A stretch of DNA of 64,000 bases from the NCBI GenBank assembly GCA_016722295.1, contig JADKGL010000026.1, positions 539,501 to 603,500 on the forward strand, in the 5' to 3' direction. Below the pieces are notes generated by a model that saw only the letters and a program-made list of their open reading frames with translations, had not been told where the DNA came from and made no database searches. Source of the stretch: Saprospiraceae bacterium (lineage in GTDB: Bacteria; Bacteroidota; Bacteroidia; Chitinophagales; Saprospiraceae). Both the position numbers and the translations under genes were made by a program. Shown here piece by piece: positions 35,313-44,638 of this stretch (positions within the stretch are counted from its first letter, which is position 1; each line of letters opens with the position of its first letter).

Positions 35313-35816
35313 ATGACGCTTCAAGATTTTTTCAATTGGGTCAAAGTAAATCCTTATTATACATTAGCCTATTTTATACTTATTCCAGTAATTGCACTAC
35401 TAGCAGGAATTTTTGCAAAAAATGAGGGGCACCAATCTCCATGGAAATACGTGTACACTACATTAATCTATTTAGTTTGCATACCTGGGATTTTTGCAGT
35501 GACCTTTAATATTTACCTTTTCTTTTGGGAGCGAAGTAGCATCATGGATGCAGAAATACTTTTACAAGTCATACCAGTGTTGTCAATGATCGTAACATTA
35601 TATATTATAAAATCAAATGTAGATTTGGACTATATTCCAGGATTTGATAAGTTAAGTGGCTTGATGACTATAATAGGAATTTTATTGACTTTGATGTGGA
35701 TTCTTGATCGTACCCATTTCTTTGTATTTGCATCAATGCCATTTCCTGTGGTTATACTCATTATAGTAGGAGGCATACTCCTTATTCGAATGAGTCTTAA
35801 AAGAATGCTAAGCTAG
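35313..35816 (+). CDS. Hypothetical membrane protein
   Basis: 167 residues with four to five hydrophobic helices (about 12-33, 48-68, 80-95, 108-127 and 133-160). No conserved polar or metal-binding motif is visible. It is 32 bp behind the E2 gene and may be co-transcribed. I do not recognise a family. Confidence 0.6.
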   Translation: MTLQDFFNWVKVNPYYTLAYFILIPVIALLAGIFAKNEGHQSPWKYVYTTLIYLVCIPGIFAVTFNIYLFFWERSSIMDAEILLQVIPVLSMIVTLYIIKSNVDLDYIPGFDKLSGLMTIIGILLTLMWILDRTHFFVFASMPFPVVILIIVGGILLIRMSLKRMLS

Positions 35817-35881
35817 TCAGTAGTGGATCGGATAAACTTTTGATTATCAAAATTGTATATTTATAAATAGATTTATAAAAT

Positions 35882-36490
35882 ATGGAAACAAAAACAAAAT
35901 CAGTCATACTTTTATATACAGAGCAAACACCCAATCCTGAGACATTAAAATTTGTTTCGAATAAATTAATATATCGTGGCATTGCAGATCTTAAAACGAA
36001 AGAGTTAGCCGATGAATTTTCACCACTAGCTGCCGCTCTTTATGAATTGCCATATGTGCAATCGGTATATATCTCCAACAATTTTGTGACCATCACAAAA
36101 AAACCTTCATTTGATTGGCATGAGATCATGATTCCAGCAAAGGATTTCATAAAGGAATATATTGAATCTGAAAAGACAATCATCATTGACACTTATGATC
36201 AGTATGTTGATCAATTGGAAAAGCAAAGCTATGAAGGTCAATATGATGAAAAGAACCTTGAGATTGTCAAGCGTATCAAAGAAATGATTACGAATTATGT
36301 AAAGCCAGCTGTGGAAATGGATGGTGGAAATATTGAATTCAAATCCTTTAAAGATGGAATTGTAACTGTTATGATGCAGGGCTCATGTAGTGGTTGCCCA
36401 TCCTCTACAGTCACATTAAAATCTGGTATAGAAGGACTCTTGAAAAGAATGGTTCCAGAAGTAACAGAAGTTGTTGCTGAGGCATGTTAG
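35882..36490 (+). CDS. Nfu/NifU-type iron-sulfur cluster carrier
   Basis: 202 residues in two parts: an Nfu N-terminal domain (about 10-95, TEQTPNPETLKFVSNK) and the NifU C-terminal domain (about 130-200) with Cys169 and Cys172 in GSCSGCPSST. Nfu proteins carry Fe-S clusters to target enzymes; aconitase, encoded nearby, is a typical target, though adjacency is not proof. Cytoplasmic, no signal peptide. Confidence 0.92.
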   Translation: METKTKSVILLYTEQTPNPETLKFVSNKLIYRGIADLKTKELADEFSPLAAALYELPYVQSVYISNNFVTITKKPSFDWHEIMIPAKDFIKEYIESEKTIIIDTYDQYVDQLEKQSYEGQYDEKNLEIVKRIKEMITNYVKPAVEMDGGNIEFKSFKDGIVTVMMQGSCSGCPSSTVTLKSGIEGLLKRMVPEVTEVVAEAC

Positions 36491-36495
36491 CCAAA

Positions 36496-36527
36496 TTGAA
36501 ATGAAATCAATTTAAAGTTTATCTTTG
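36496..36527 (+). promoter_or_regulatory. -33/-7 promoter of metF
   Basis: TTG (36496-36498), a 21-bp spacer and TATCTTTG (36520-36527), with only 4 nt before the metF ATG at 36532. The initiating AUG would be at or near the transcript's 5' end. Confidence 0.55.
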
Positions 36528-36531
36528 AACT

Positions 36532-37488
36532 ATGAAAGTAACTGAATTCTTCCAACAGAATCTAGGTAAAACAGCTGTGTCATTCGAGGTATTGCCACCA
36601 TTAAAAGGAGGTAGTATCAATGCATTATTTGAAGCTTTGGATCCAATCATGGAATTTAAGCCACCATTTATTGACGTTACTTATCATAGAGAAGAGTTTA
36701 TTTATAATCAACATCCAGGCGGATATTATCAAAAAGTTGCCATCCGAAAGAGACCGGGAACAGTCGGAATCTGTGCAGCTATAAAAAATCACTATGGCGT
36801 AGAGGCTGTACCACATTTGATCTGTGGAGGATTTACAAAAGAAGATACTGAAAATGCTTTAATCGAGCTTCATTTTCTGAACATAACGAATGTGCTTGCT
36901 TTGCGGGGTGATGCTAGAAAATTCGATGAGAAATTTTTAGCAGAACCAGGTGGAAATGAATTTGCTTTAGATTTAGTTAGACAAATTGCACAAATGAATC
37001 AAGGTGTCTATCTCGATGCCAATATCGAAAAAGGCGAACCAATGGACTTTTGTATCGGTGTAGCTGGTTATCCAGAAAAACATTTTGAAGCTCCAAGTTT
37101 AAAAACCGATATGAAATACCTCAAAAAGAAAATAGATGCAGGAGGAGATTATATTGTAACACAAATGTTTTTTGACAATAAAAAATTTTTTAAATTTGTT
37201 GAGGATTGTAGGAAGTCTGGAATCGAAGTTCCAATCATCCCAGGACTTAAGCCAATTACTAAAAAGTATCAGCTCAATGCGATTCCCCGAAATTTTTATT
37301 TAGAAATTCCTGATGAGTTGGTCAGAAGCATTCAAAAGGCAAAAACAGATGAGGCAATTCAAGAAGTAGGTATCGAATGGTGCACTATGCAAGCTAAAGA
37401 ATTGAAAAAGGCAGGAGTCCCATGCATTCATTTTTATATGATGGGAGATCGAAATGTAGTTAAGAAAATTTGTGAAAACACAATGTAA
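36532..37488 (+). CDS. metF: Methylenetetrahydrofolate reductase
   Basis: 318 residues, a single flavin-dependent TIM-barrel domain. Signature segments include VSFEVLPPLKGG, VTYHREEF, NVLALRGDA, the YPEKHFEAP loop and IVTQMFFDN. It reduces 5,10-methylene-THF to 5-methyl-THF for methionine synthesis. It stands alone after nfu. Confidence 0.94.
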   Translation: MKVTEFFQQNLGKTAVSFEVLPPLKGGSINALFEALDPIMEFKPPFIDVTYHREEFIYNQHPGGYYQKVAIRKRPGTVGICAAIKNHYGVEAVPHLICGGFTKEDTENALIELHFLNITNVLALRGDARKFDEKFLAEPGGNEFALDLVRQIAQMNQGVYLDANIEKGEPMDFCIGVAGYPEKHFEAPSLKTDMKYLKKKIDAGGDYIVTQMFFDNKKFFKFVEDCRKSGIEVPIIPGLKPITKKYQLNAIPRNFYLEIPDELVRSIQKAKTDEAIQEVGIEWCTMQAKELKKAGVPCIHFYMMGDRNVVKKICENTM

Positions 37489-37685
37489 TTCAAGAGATAT
37501 CTCCTATTTATAAATTAACTAAATTTATATATATAAAGTAAAAAAGGTTTATTATAATAATAGTACAATTTTGAAAAGAAAAATAGTACAAATATATTTT
37601 TCCTATTTAAAAATATATTACATTTGCTTAACCATTAAAAACCACATCTTTATTTATTTGTGTTTTTTCAAATCAAAAAGAATGT

Positions 37686-40301
37686 ATGTACCACAAACGG
37701 CTTCAAGAACAAATTGATGCTTATTTTCCTAAAGAAAAAATTGGACTCAATGAGTTTGAAGATTTTCTTATGGCTATAAATAAATCTTGTTATGAAAACT
37801 CCCAAGAACAAGCAATTAAAAGTACATTAATACCAGATCATAAAGGTGGTCACAATAATGTTGAGCTAAAAGATCTTTTAATCCATATAGCTTCTACATA
37901 TATAAATGCAGATACCAATCAAATTGAATCCCAAGTAAATAAATCGCTCGAGAGAATTGGAAAATTTGTCAAAGCTGATCGCGCATATGTTTTTGATTAT
38001 AATTTTAAAGACAATACCTGCTCAAATACTTTTGAATGGTGCAACGAAGGTGTCTCTAAGGAAATAGAAAATCTTCAGAAAGTTCCTTTAGAATTTGTTT
38101 CCCATTGGGTAGAGTGTCATAAAACAAATAAACCATTTTATATACCTGATATAAATTTGTGGATAGACGAAGGTGCGGATTCATTAAAGTCAATTCTCGA
38201 AAGCCAATCAATACAAAGTCTGATTACTGTGCCAATGGTCAACAAGGGAGAACTTCATGGTTTTGTAGGTTTTGACTCTGTGAAAGAGAAGCATGAGTAT
38301 ACAAATGAAGATGTCAAGCTTTTATTTTTATTTGCACAAATGTTGATTCATGTATTTGAAAAGAAAAAAAGAGAGCAAATAATTTTAAATCAAGAAGAAA
38401 AATATCGAAATATCATTGCCAATATGAATTTGGGATTGATCGAAGTTGATAATGAAGACACAATACTTCATGTCAATCAAAGTTTTTGCAATATTACTGG
38501 TTATGATTCAGAAGAATTAATTGGTAAGAAAGCTTTTGAAATTTTATATTCTGGGGAAAGAGCTGAACTCATCAAAGAGAAAATGCACCTCCGCAAAAAA
38601 GGTAGCTCAGATATCTATGAAATAGATGGAGTGAATAAACAAGGAGAACCAAAATGGTACCTAGTCAGCGGTGCACCAAATTATAATGATAAGAATGAAT
38701 TGATCGGAAGTATTGGGATACAACTCGATATCACTAATCAAAAACAAATGGAAATTGATCTTGCTGCAGCTAAAACTAAAGCTGAAGAAGCAGCAAAAGC
38801 AAAAGATATTTTTCTGGCTAATATGTCTCATGAAATTAGGACTCCGTTGAATGCGATTATTGGTATTATCAGAGAACTTGGCCGCGAAAATCTAACTATC
38901 CAACAACTTGGTTATGTCCAACAAGGCAATACTGCTGCGAAACATCTTTTAACCATAATCAATAACATATTAGATATATCAAAAATAGAAGCCAATGAAT
39001 TTTTATTGGAGCATAAGGAATTTAGTTTATCGTCGGTTATAAGTAATATTAAAAGTATTTTGTATTCCAGGGCATCTGATAAAAATATAAAATTGAATGT
39101 CTTTATTTCTCCAGATCTCGCCCCAGCACATATAGGTGATGCAGGTAGAATTCGACAGGTGTTACTTAATCTTGTTGACAATGCAATCAAATTCACCAAT
39201 GAAGGAAAAGTTACTGTTTTTGTAGAAGTCATTGAAAGTAATATTGAAGAACAAAATTTGGAAATTTCTATAATCGATACAGGTATAGGAATGAGTGAAG
39301 AATTTTTGCAAAAAGTATTTAAGAAATTTTCACAAGAAGATAATGCGATTAATAGAAAATATGAAGGCACTGGCTTAGGACTCGTCATAACAAGAGAATT
39401 GATACATTTAATGGGTGGAACATGTAACATTGAAAGCACTAGAAATCAAGGGACTAAAATTAGTATTAATCTTAAATTAAAAATAGGTACAACAAACGGA
39501 TTTTTAGAAAAAAGAGAAGTTGAAATAAAAAATTCTTTGCAAGGTAAATCTGTGCTCATCGTGGAAGATAATGATATGAACAGATTCATAGCAGTCCAAA
39601 GTCTAAAATATTTTGGTTGTGATGTAATAGAAGCACATAATGGATTAGAAGCAATTTCAAAAGTTAGCATTTTGCCTTTTGATCTAATTTTGATGGATAT
39701 ACAAATGCCAGTAATGGATGGCATAGAATGCACCCGAAAGATTCGAGAAGAATTAAAATTACATACACCTATCATTGCACTTACCGCGAATGCGTTTAAA
39801 AAAGATGTTGAGACATATTTAAGTCTAGGAATGAACAATTATGTTGCTAAACCTTTTGAAGAAAAAGTACTGCATGACATCATTCAAGAAACTTTATTGA
39901 ATAATGTAGCAAGTGCCCAAGCTGGTACCAGTACAAAATTAAGTTCTTCAGAATATTACAATCTGGAATATATAAAATCTATAAGCAGAAACGACCCTAC
40001 TTTTGTGCCAAAATTATTGGAAATTTTTATTGAACAAACACCTGGGCAAGTATCCGAAATGGTAAACTTATTTGCTTCTGGAAATTATCAAGACATAGGA
40101 AAAATTACCCACAAGTTGATCCCTATTGCAGATAATTTAAATATAAATCTCATCAGAGATGATCTTAGATCCTTTGAAACTTTATTGAAAAATGAAGAAA
40201 AAGATGTACCTGAAATCACTCGATTGGTAACAAAAATATCAGATATTTTAATGAAAGTGGTTGAATTACTGGAAATAAAATTAAAATCAGGAAATTTATA
40301 A
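37686..40301 (+). CDS. Hybrid sensor histidine kinase (GAF-PAS-HisKA-HATPase-REC-Hpt)
   Basis: 871 residues and no transmembrane helix, so a cytoplasmic sensor. In order: an N-terminal stretch, a GAF domain (about 65-225), a PAS domain (about 240-355), HisKA with phospho-acceptor His382 in NMSHEIRTPLNAI, an ATPase domain (NLVDNAIKF, IDTGIGM, GTGLGL), a receiver with Asp671 in LILMDIQMPVMDG, and an Hpt-like domain with His809 in ITHKLIP. This is a His-Asp-His phosphorelay chain; an output regulator must be encoded elsewhere. The Hpt motif is THKLIPIA rather than HxLKGxS. Ligand unknown; monocistronic. Confidence 0.9.
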   Translation: MYHKRLQEQIDAYFPKEKIGLNEFEDFLMAINKSCYENSQEQAIKSTLIPDHKGGHNNVELKDLLIHIASTYINADTNQIESQVNKSLERIGKFVKADRAYVFDYNFKDNTCSNTFEWCNEGVSKEIENLQKVPLEFVSHWVECHKTNKPFYIPDINLWIDEGADSLKSILESQSIQSLITVPMVNKGELHGFVGFDSVKEKHEYTNEDVKLLFLFAQMLIHVFEKKKREQIILNQEEKYRNIIANMNLGLIEVDNEDTILHVNQSFCNITGYDSEELIGKKAFEILYSGERAELIKEKMHLRKKGSSDIYEIDGVNKQGEPKWYLVSGAPNYNDKNELIGSIGIQLDITNQKQMEIDLAAAKTKAEEAAKAKDIFLANMSHEIRTPLNAIIGIIRELGRENLTIQQLGYVQQGNTAAKHLLTIINNILDISKIEANEFLLEHKEFSLSSVISNIKSILYSRASDKNIKLNVFISPDLAPAHIGDAGRIRQVLLNLVDNAIKFTNEGKVTVFVEVIESNIEEQNLEISIIDTGIGMSEEFLQKVFKKFSQEDNAINRKYEGTGLGLVITRELIHLMGGTCNIESTRNQGTKISINLKLKIGTTNGFLEKREVEIKNSLQGKSVLIVEDNDMNRFIAVQSLKYFGCDVIEAHNGLEAISKVSILPFDLILMDIQMPVMDGIECTRKIREELKLHTPIIALTANAFKKDVETYLSLGMNNYVAKPFEEKVLHDIIQETLLNNVASAQAGTSTKLSSSEYYNLEYIKSISRNDPTFVPKLLEIFIEQTPGQVSEMVNLFASGNYQDIGKITHKLIPIADNLNINLIRDDLRSFETLLKNEEKDVPEITRLVTKISDILMKVVELLEIKLKSGNL

Positions 40302-40344
40302 CAGAAATCAATCAAACACATATAATACCAAAGTGAACTATAAA

Positions 40345-40363
40345 ATATTGGACTAGGGTGTAT
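40345..40363 (+). repeat. Dispersed 19-bp intergenic repeat, copy 2
   Basis: ATATTGGACTAGGGTGTAT, identical to the minus strand at 7193-7211; it lies between two convergent genes. Confidence 0.65.
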
Positions 40364-40385
40364 ATCGCTTTTGTATAAAATAAAA

Positions 40386-40412
40386 AATCTCAGTACTTTT
40401 TATACTGAGATT
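40386..40412. terminator. Bidirectional hairpin terminator
   Basis: A perfect 10-bp stem, AATCTCAGTA (40386-40395) with TACTGAGATT (40403-40412), loop of 7, preceded by an A run and followed by TTAATT. It sits between the convergent kinase and TlpA-like genes. Confidence 0.7.
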
Positions 40413-40442
40413 AATTCAAACTCACTAATAACCTTATTAATC

Positions 40443-40934
40443 CTATTTATTTAAACTCTTTAATTTCTTTTCTAATTCAAATTCATCCCCAGGGCTATAA
40501 CCACTGTGCGAATAAATAATCATGCCTTCTTGATTCACTATAAATGTTTGAGGTATTGTCTGAAAGCTCAAAACACGAAGACTCTCGCTATTTATATCAG
40601 ATAATACCTGATATGACCATCCTTTTTGTTGAATAAGTGGTTTCACTTTATTCAGTTGTTGAGCATTGTCAATTGTAATCGCTAAAAGTCCGATGCCTTC
40701 TTTTTTCCAATTAGGGTAAAGATCTTTAATGGCATCAAGTTCTTTTTTGCAAGGAGAGCACCATGTTGCCCAATAACTCACGACAGTAAGCTTATTTTTT
40801 GCAAACTCTTTAGAAAGGTCAAAACTTTTACCGTCTAAGGATTTGACATTAACAACAGGAAATTTTTTCTCTCCATCTTTGAAAGACAGCAAGAATAAAC
40901 TAAAAAAAAGGATTAAAAAGCTGGTATTTTTCAT
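40443..40934 (-). CDS. TlpA-type thiol-disulfide oxidoreductase
   Basis: 163 residues. N-terminal signal sequence (about 1-18) and a thioredoxin fold with Cys59 and Cys62 in YWATWCSPCKKEL; QTIPQTFIVNQEG carries the cis-proline. A periplasmic thiol reductase or cytochrome-maturation-type protein. It is divergent from the DUF6029-omp28 unit, whose Omp28 protein also has a CxxC motif, so a redox relation is conceivable. Confidence 0.88.
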   Translation of the reverse strand: MKNTSFLILFFSLFLLSFKDGEKKFPVVNVKSLDGKSFDLSKEFAKNKLTVVSYWATWCSPCKKELDAIKDLYPNWKKEGIGLLAITIDNAQQLNKVKPLIQQKGWSYQVLSDINSESLRVLSFQTIPQTFIVNQEGMIIYSHSGYSPGDEFELEKKLKSLNK

Positions 40935-41015
40935 TTCTTGTAAAAACTTTAATTAGATAACGTAAAATTGATGCAAAAAATCCGTTACTTTCGGCCCAAG
41001 AAACTCTTTTAACGA

Positions 41016-42647
41016 ATGATTAACCACTTTCTAAAAATTGTCTTAATTGTTTCTTCCATTTTAGCCACTAAATGTCTTACCGGACAGGAAAGTTTGGTCG
41101 TTGGTGGAGGAATGCAATTGAACGGCAATGTCTTTTTGCGCGATAGCGCAATAGGCGCAGCAGGTATTCCTCAGTATGACCATCAAATCTATGGTGGTGA
41201 ATCTTGGCTAGATCTCAATCTTGGCTATGCTGGATTTTCAGGAGGTCTCCGTTTTGATCTCTTTAGCAATTCTAATTTGTTGAACCCACAAAGTTCTTAT
41301 TCAGCGCATGGGATTGGCAAATGGTATCTTCAAAAATCTATTGACAAGCTAGACCTTAGCGTAGGTTATATCTATGACCAAATCGGATCCGGTATCATCT
41401 ATAGAGCTTATGAAGAAAGAGCTCAATTGATTGATAATGCCTTGGTAGGAGCTGCCGCCAAATGGAACTTTAACTCCAATTGGTCACTCCGAGGATTTAT
41501 GGGAAAACAAAGAAATTTGTTTGAGACTTATAAATCTCAAATTAAAGGACTTGCCATAAATGGATTTTATTCACCGAGTGACACTTCTAGTTGGAGTATT
41601 TCACCAGGTATTGGATTTATAAATAGAACATTAGATGAATCGATAGTTTCTGAATTAGCAGCGATTCTAGGAACTTATGAAACTATCGATCAGATAAAAC
41701 CATTTTATAATACGAATGCTATTAGTATATTTAATAACCTGTCTTGGAGAGATATTTCTTGGTATGCAGAATATGCACTAAAACCAACAGATATATTTTA
41801 CGACCCCAATGCAATTCGAAGTTTGCCAAAGGGTCAATCAAGTTTAGGAAAACTTGTAAAAGGTCAAGGATCTGTAGCTTATACTTCAATATCTTATGCA
41901 GCGCATAACCTCGGGCTTACCTTGGAAGCCAAAAGAACAGAAGGAATGGATTTTCGCGCTGAGCCATTATTAAGCTTAAACAAAGGGTTGATCAATTTTA
42001 TTCCGCCTATGGCGAAGATTAATACCTATAGGTTATTGGCATTGTATTATCCCGCTACTCAATTCTTAAATGAATTGGCATACCAAGCAGATCTTAAATA
42101 TGGTTGGAAAAACTGGAATCTGTCATTGAATTATTCAGATATAAGAGACTTAAAATTCGAGAAACAATTTTATAACGAAATTTATAGTGAATTGAGTTAT
42201 AAAAAATCTGGTTTATATACTATTACAGCTGGGGTTCAAAGACAAATTTTTGATGTTGAAAAATATTATGGTAAAGGGGGAGCTGCTACAGTTAAAACGA
42301 TCACTCCTTTTTTCGAAGTATTATATAAATTAAGTCAAAGTAAATCACTGCGAACAGAATTCCAATATATGAATAATAAAACTGATATTGGTTCGTGGGT
42401 AAATGGATTGGTAGAGTTTGGAATGGCTCCAAATTGGATTTTTGAAGTATCGGATATGTATAATCTTAAACCAGTAAAAGGCACAAAATTGAATTATCCT
42501 TCAGCTGGTGTCACCTATTCAAAAGGAGCTAATAGATTATCTTTGCGCTATGTCAAACAAATAGCCGGTATTGTATGCAGTGGAGGGATATGTAGATTAG
42601 AACCAGCGTTTAGTGGTATTAGAATGTCTTTGAATTCAAATTTTTAA
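41016..42647 (+). CDS. DUF6029-like outer-membrane beta-barrel protein
   Basis: 543 residues with a signal peptide (about 1-23) and, throughout, amphipathic strands of barrel type with many aromatic residues (for example GGLRFDLFSNSNL, KLDLSVGYIYDQIG and LSLRYVKQIAG). The family is, to my recognition, DUF6029, frequent in Bacteroidota and of unknown function. It ends 10 bp before omp28, and a TlpA-like gene diverges upstream. Low sequence constraint between homologues makes the family call moderate. Confidence 0.65.
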   Translation: MINHFLKIVLIVSSILATKCLTGQESLVVGGGMQLNGNVFLRDSAIGAAGIPQYDHQIYGGESWLDLNLGYAGFSGGLRFDLFSNSNLLNPQSSYSAHGIGKWYLQKSIDKLDLSVGYIYDQIGSGIIYRAYEERAQLIDNALVGAAAKWNFNSNWSLRGFMGKQRNLFETYKSQIKGLAINGFYSPSDTSSWSISPGIGFINRTLDESIVSELAAILGTYETIDQIKPFYNTNAISIFNNLSWRDISWYAEYALKPTDIFYDPNAIRSLPKGQSSLGKLVKGQGSVAYTSISYAAHNLGLTLEAKRTEGMDFRAEPLLSLNKGLINFIPPMAKINTYRLLALYYPATQFLNELAYQADLKYGWKNWNLSLNYSDIRDLKFEKQFYNEIYSELSYKKSGLYTITAGVQRQIFDVEKYYGKGGAATVKTITPFFEVLYKLSQSKSLRTEFQYMNNKTDIGSWVNGLVEFGMAPNWIFEVSDMYNLKPVKGTKLNYPSAGVTYSKGANRLSLRYVKQIAGIVCSGGICRLEPAFSGIRMSLNSNF

Positions 42648-42657
42648 AAACTTTGTT

Positions 42658-43488
42658 ATGAAGAATAAAATTATAATTCTCCTTAGTGTAGTTGCTACTT
42701 TGTTCATGGCATGTAACGAATGGGAGCAAATGGTAGCATTGCCTTTATCTGAGAAACCAAGTTCTGGCCGAGTTGTCTTAATTGAAGAATTTACTGGAGC
42801 AAAATGTCCTAATTGTCCAGCAGGGACAAAAGCATTGGAAGCTATTGCTGATAAATATCCAGACAATGTCGTTGTCGTAGGAGTTCACTCCAATTTTTTA
42901 GCCAATCCTGCAGTGACTGGTGATCCAAAGTTATCTTATCCAGAAGCTCAAGATGTAGAAAATTATCTCGGTGCTTGGTTAGGAAAACCAGAAGCAGCTT
43001 TTAATCGAAAAAAATTTACGAATCAAAGCAATATTCGCATTGGCAAGCCTGATACATGGATTGTTTATGTAGAAGAAGAATTAAAATTAATCCCAGCCGC
43101 TAATCTTTTGATTTCTAGGAAGTATTCTGACGCAACTCGTGAACTTACAATTGAACTCAAAACAATTGCAAAACAAAATATTGATAAAGCAATTCATCTC
43201 CATGTCATGATTACTGAATCTAATATTTTTACAACTCAAGAAAGTTCTACTGGAAATATTCCAAATTATAATCAAAAGCATGTGTTGCGAAAAGTGATAA
43301 CTCCTATTCCAGGAGATAAAATAGCGGATAATCTGGTATCAGGTCAAGAAGTAATTAAGGAATATAAATATACATTACCTACTGACGCCGTATTGTGGAA
43401 ATCTGAAAATTGTAGTGTAGTAGCATTTTTATCATTTGATGAATCTAATAAAACCATTCTTCAAGCAGCAGAAATCAAAGTAAAATAA
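42658..43488 (+). CDS. Omp28-related lipoprotein
   Basis: 276 residues: lipobox TLFMAC (Cys19), then a thioredoxin-like N-terminal part with LIEEFTGAKCPNCPAG (Cys50, Cys53), as in Porphyromonas Omp28 relatives, and a beta-rich C-terminus. It is likely anchored in the outer membrane. It lies between a barrel gene and paaB, with only 2 bp to the latter, an unexpected mix of envelope and cytoplasmic functions in one unit. Confidence 0.85.
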   Translation: MKNKIIILLSVVATLFMACNEWEQMVALPLSEKPSSGRVVLIEEFTGAKCPNCPAGTKALEAIADKYPDNVVVVGVHSNFLANPAVTGDPKLSYPEAQDVENYLGAWLGKPEAAFNRKKFTNQSNIRIGKPDTWIVYVEEELKLIPAANLLISRKYSDATRELTIELKTIAKQNIDKAIHLHVMITESNIFTTQESSTGNIPNYNQKHVLRKVITPIPGDKIADNLVSGQEVIKEYKYTLPTDAVLWKSENCSVVAFLSFDESNKTILQAAEIKVK

Positions 43489-43490
43489 TA

Positions 43491-43787
43491 ATGAGCTCAG
43501 ATATGAATAAAGATTGGCCTTTGTACGAGGTATTTATAAGGAGTAAAAATGGTTTAGATCATAAACATGTAGGTAGTCTGCATGCAGCAGATGCAACAAT
43601 GGCTATTGAAAATGCTCGGGATGTTTATACCCGGCGTATGGAAGGGAATAGCATTTGGGTTGTAGAATCTAAATACATCACTGCCTCAGATCCATCAGCG
43701 CAAGATCCTTTTTTTGATCCTGCAGAAGATAAAATATATAGACATCCAACATTTTATGAATTACCAGAGGAATTAACTCATATGTAA
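43491..43787 (+). CDS. paaB: Phenylacetyl-CoA epoxidase subunit PaaB
   Basis: 98 residues matching the small PaaB subunit: PLYEVFIRSKNGLDHKHVGS, LHAADATMAIENARDVYTRR and the FFDPAEDKIYRHP end. PaaB is a structural part of the PaaABCE ring-epoxidising complex. It is followed by paaC after 3 bp, but paaA, paaD and paaE are not in the neighbourhood. Confidence 0.92.
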   Translation: MSSDMNKDWPLYEVFIRSKNGLDHKHVGSLHAADATMAIENARDVYTRRMEGNSIWVVESKYITASDPSAQDPFFDPAEDKIYRHPTFYELPEELTHM

Positions 43788-43790
43788 GTT

Positions 43791-44549
43791 ATGAAAGATC
43801 AAAATGATTTTATCAAGTCCTTATTTGTTCATGCTGATACGGCATTACTATTAGGTCAACGATTAGGTGAACTTTGTGGTCATGGACCTGTAATTGAACA
43901 AGATATTGCAATGACAAATATTGCACTTGATTATGTAGGACGATCCAGATTATTTTTTAATCTCATTTCGCAAATTGAAAATAATCAAAAAACAGAAGAT
44001 GATTATGCTTTTTTAAGAACTGAAAATGAGTACCATAATTTATTGATCGTTGAATATCCCAATACAGATTTTGCCTATACTGTTGCGAAACAATTTTTTA
44101 TAGATACATTCTACTATTTGTATCTGGATGCTTGTCTGACATCAGTGAATCAAGAAATAAAAGCCATTGCTGAAAAATCAATTAAAGAAACAGCTTATCA
44201 TAAAAAATGGAGTAGTGAGTGGGTCATTCGACTAGGAGATGGTACAGAGCTCTCCCATCAAAAAATCAATGCTGCTATACAAGATCTTTGGATGTACACC
44301 GGTGAATTTTTTGTATCAACAGATTTTGAAATGAAAATTTCACTTGAAAATATTTTGCCTAATTGTTCTACATTAAAGGACAAATGGACAAATGAAGTAC
44401 AAGCTGTATTCCAACAAGCAAATCTAATCATGCCAAGCAATGCCTGGGCTCAATTAGGAGGTAAAACGGGGAATCATACAGAATATATGGGATATATATT
44501 ATCTGAAATGCAATATATGCAGCGTACGTTTCCTGAGATGCAATGGTAA
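43791..44549 (+). CDS. paaC: Phenylacetyl-CoA epoxidase subunit PaaC
   Basis: 252 residues, of the ferritin-like di-iron fold, non-catalytic in known complexes. DTALLLGQRLGELCGHGP and NIALDYVGRSRLFF match PaaC, and the C-terminal GKTGNHTEYMGYILSEMQ matches its end. It scaffolds the catalytic PaaA. The next gene faces the opposite way, so the unit ends here without the rest of the operon. Confidence 0.92.
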   Translation: MKDQNDFIKSLFVHADTALLLGQRLGELCGHGPVIEQDIAMTNIALDYVGRSRLFFNLISQIENNQKTEDDYAFLRTENEYHNLLIVEYPNTDFAYTVAKQFFIDTFYYLYLDACLTSVNQEIKAIAEKSIKETAYHKKWSSEWVIRLGDGTELSHQKINAAIQDLWMYTGEFFVSTDFEMKISLENILPNCSTLKDKWTNEVQAVFQQANLIMPSNAWAQLGGKTGNHTEYMGYILSEMQYMQRTFPEMQW

Positions 44550-44638
44550 TCTACTGTTGAAGACATACTTTTAATTTCCATGGATTGATAATGAAGTATG
44601 GACGAATTTATCACATATTATACTTCGCACGGGTATAA

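Noticed and set aside
38912..39838. Minus-strand open frames of 175 and 130 codons
   Set aside because: Both are antisense to the histidine kinase ATPase and receiver domains and show no coding motif.
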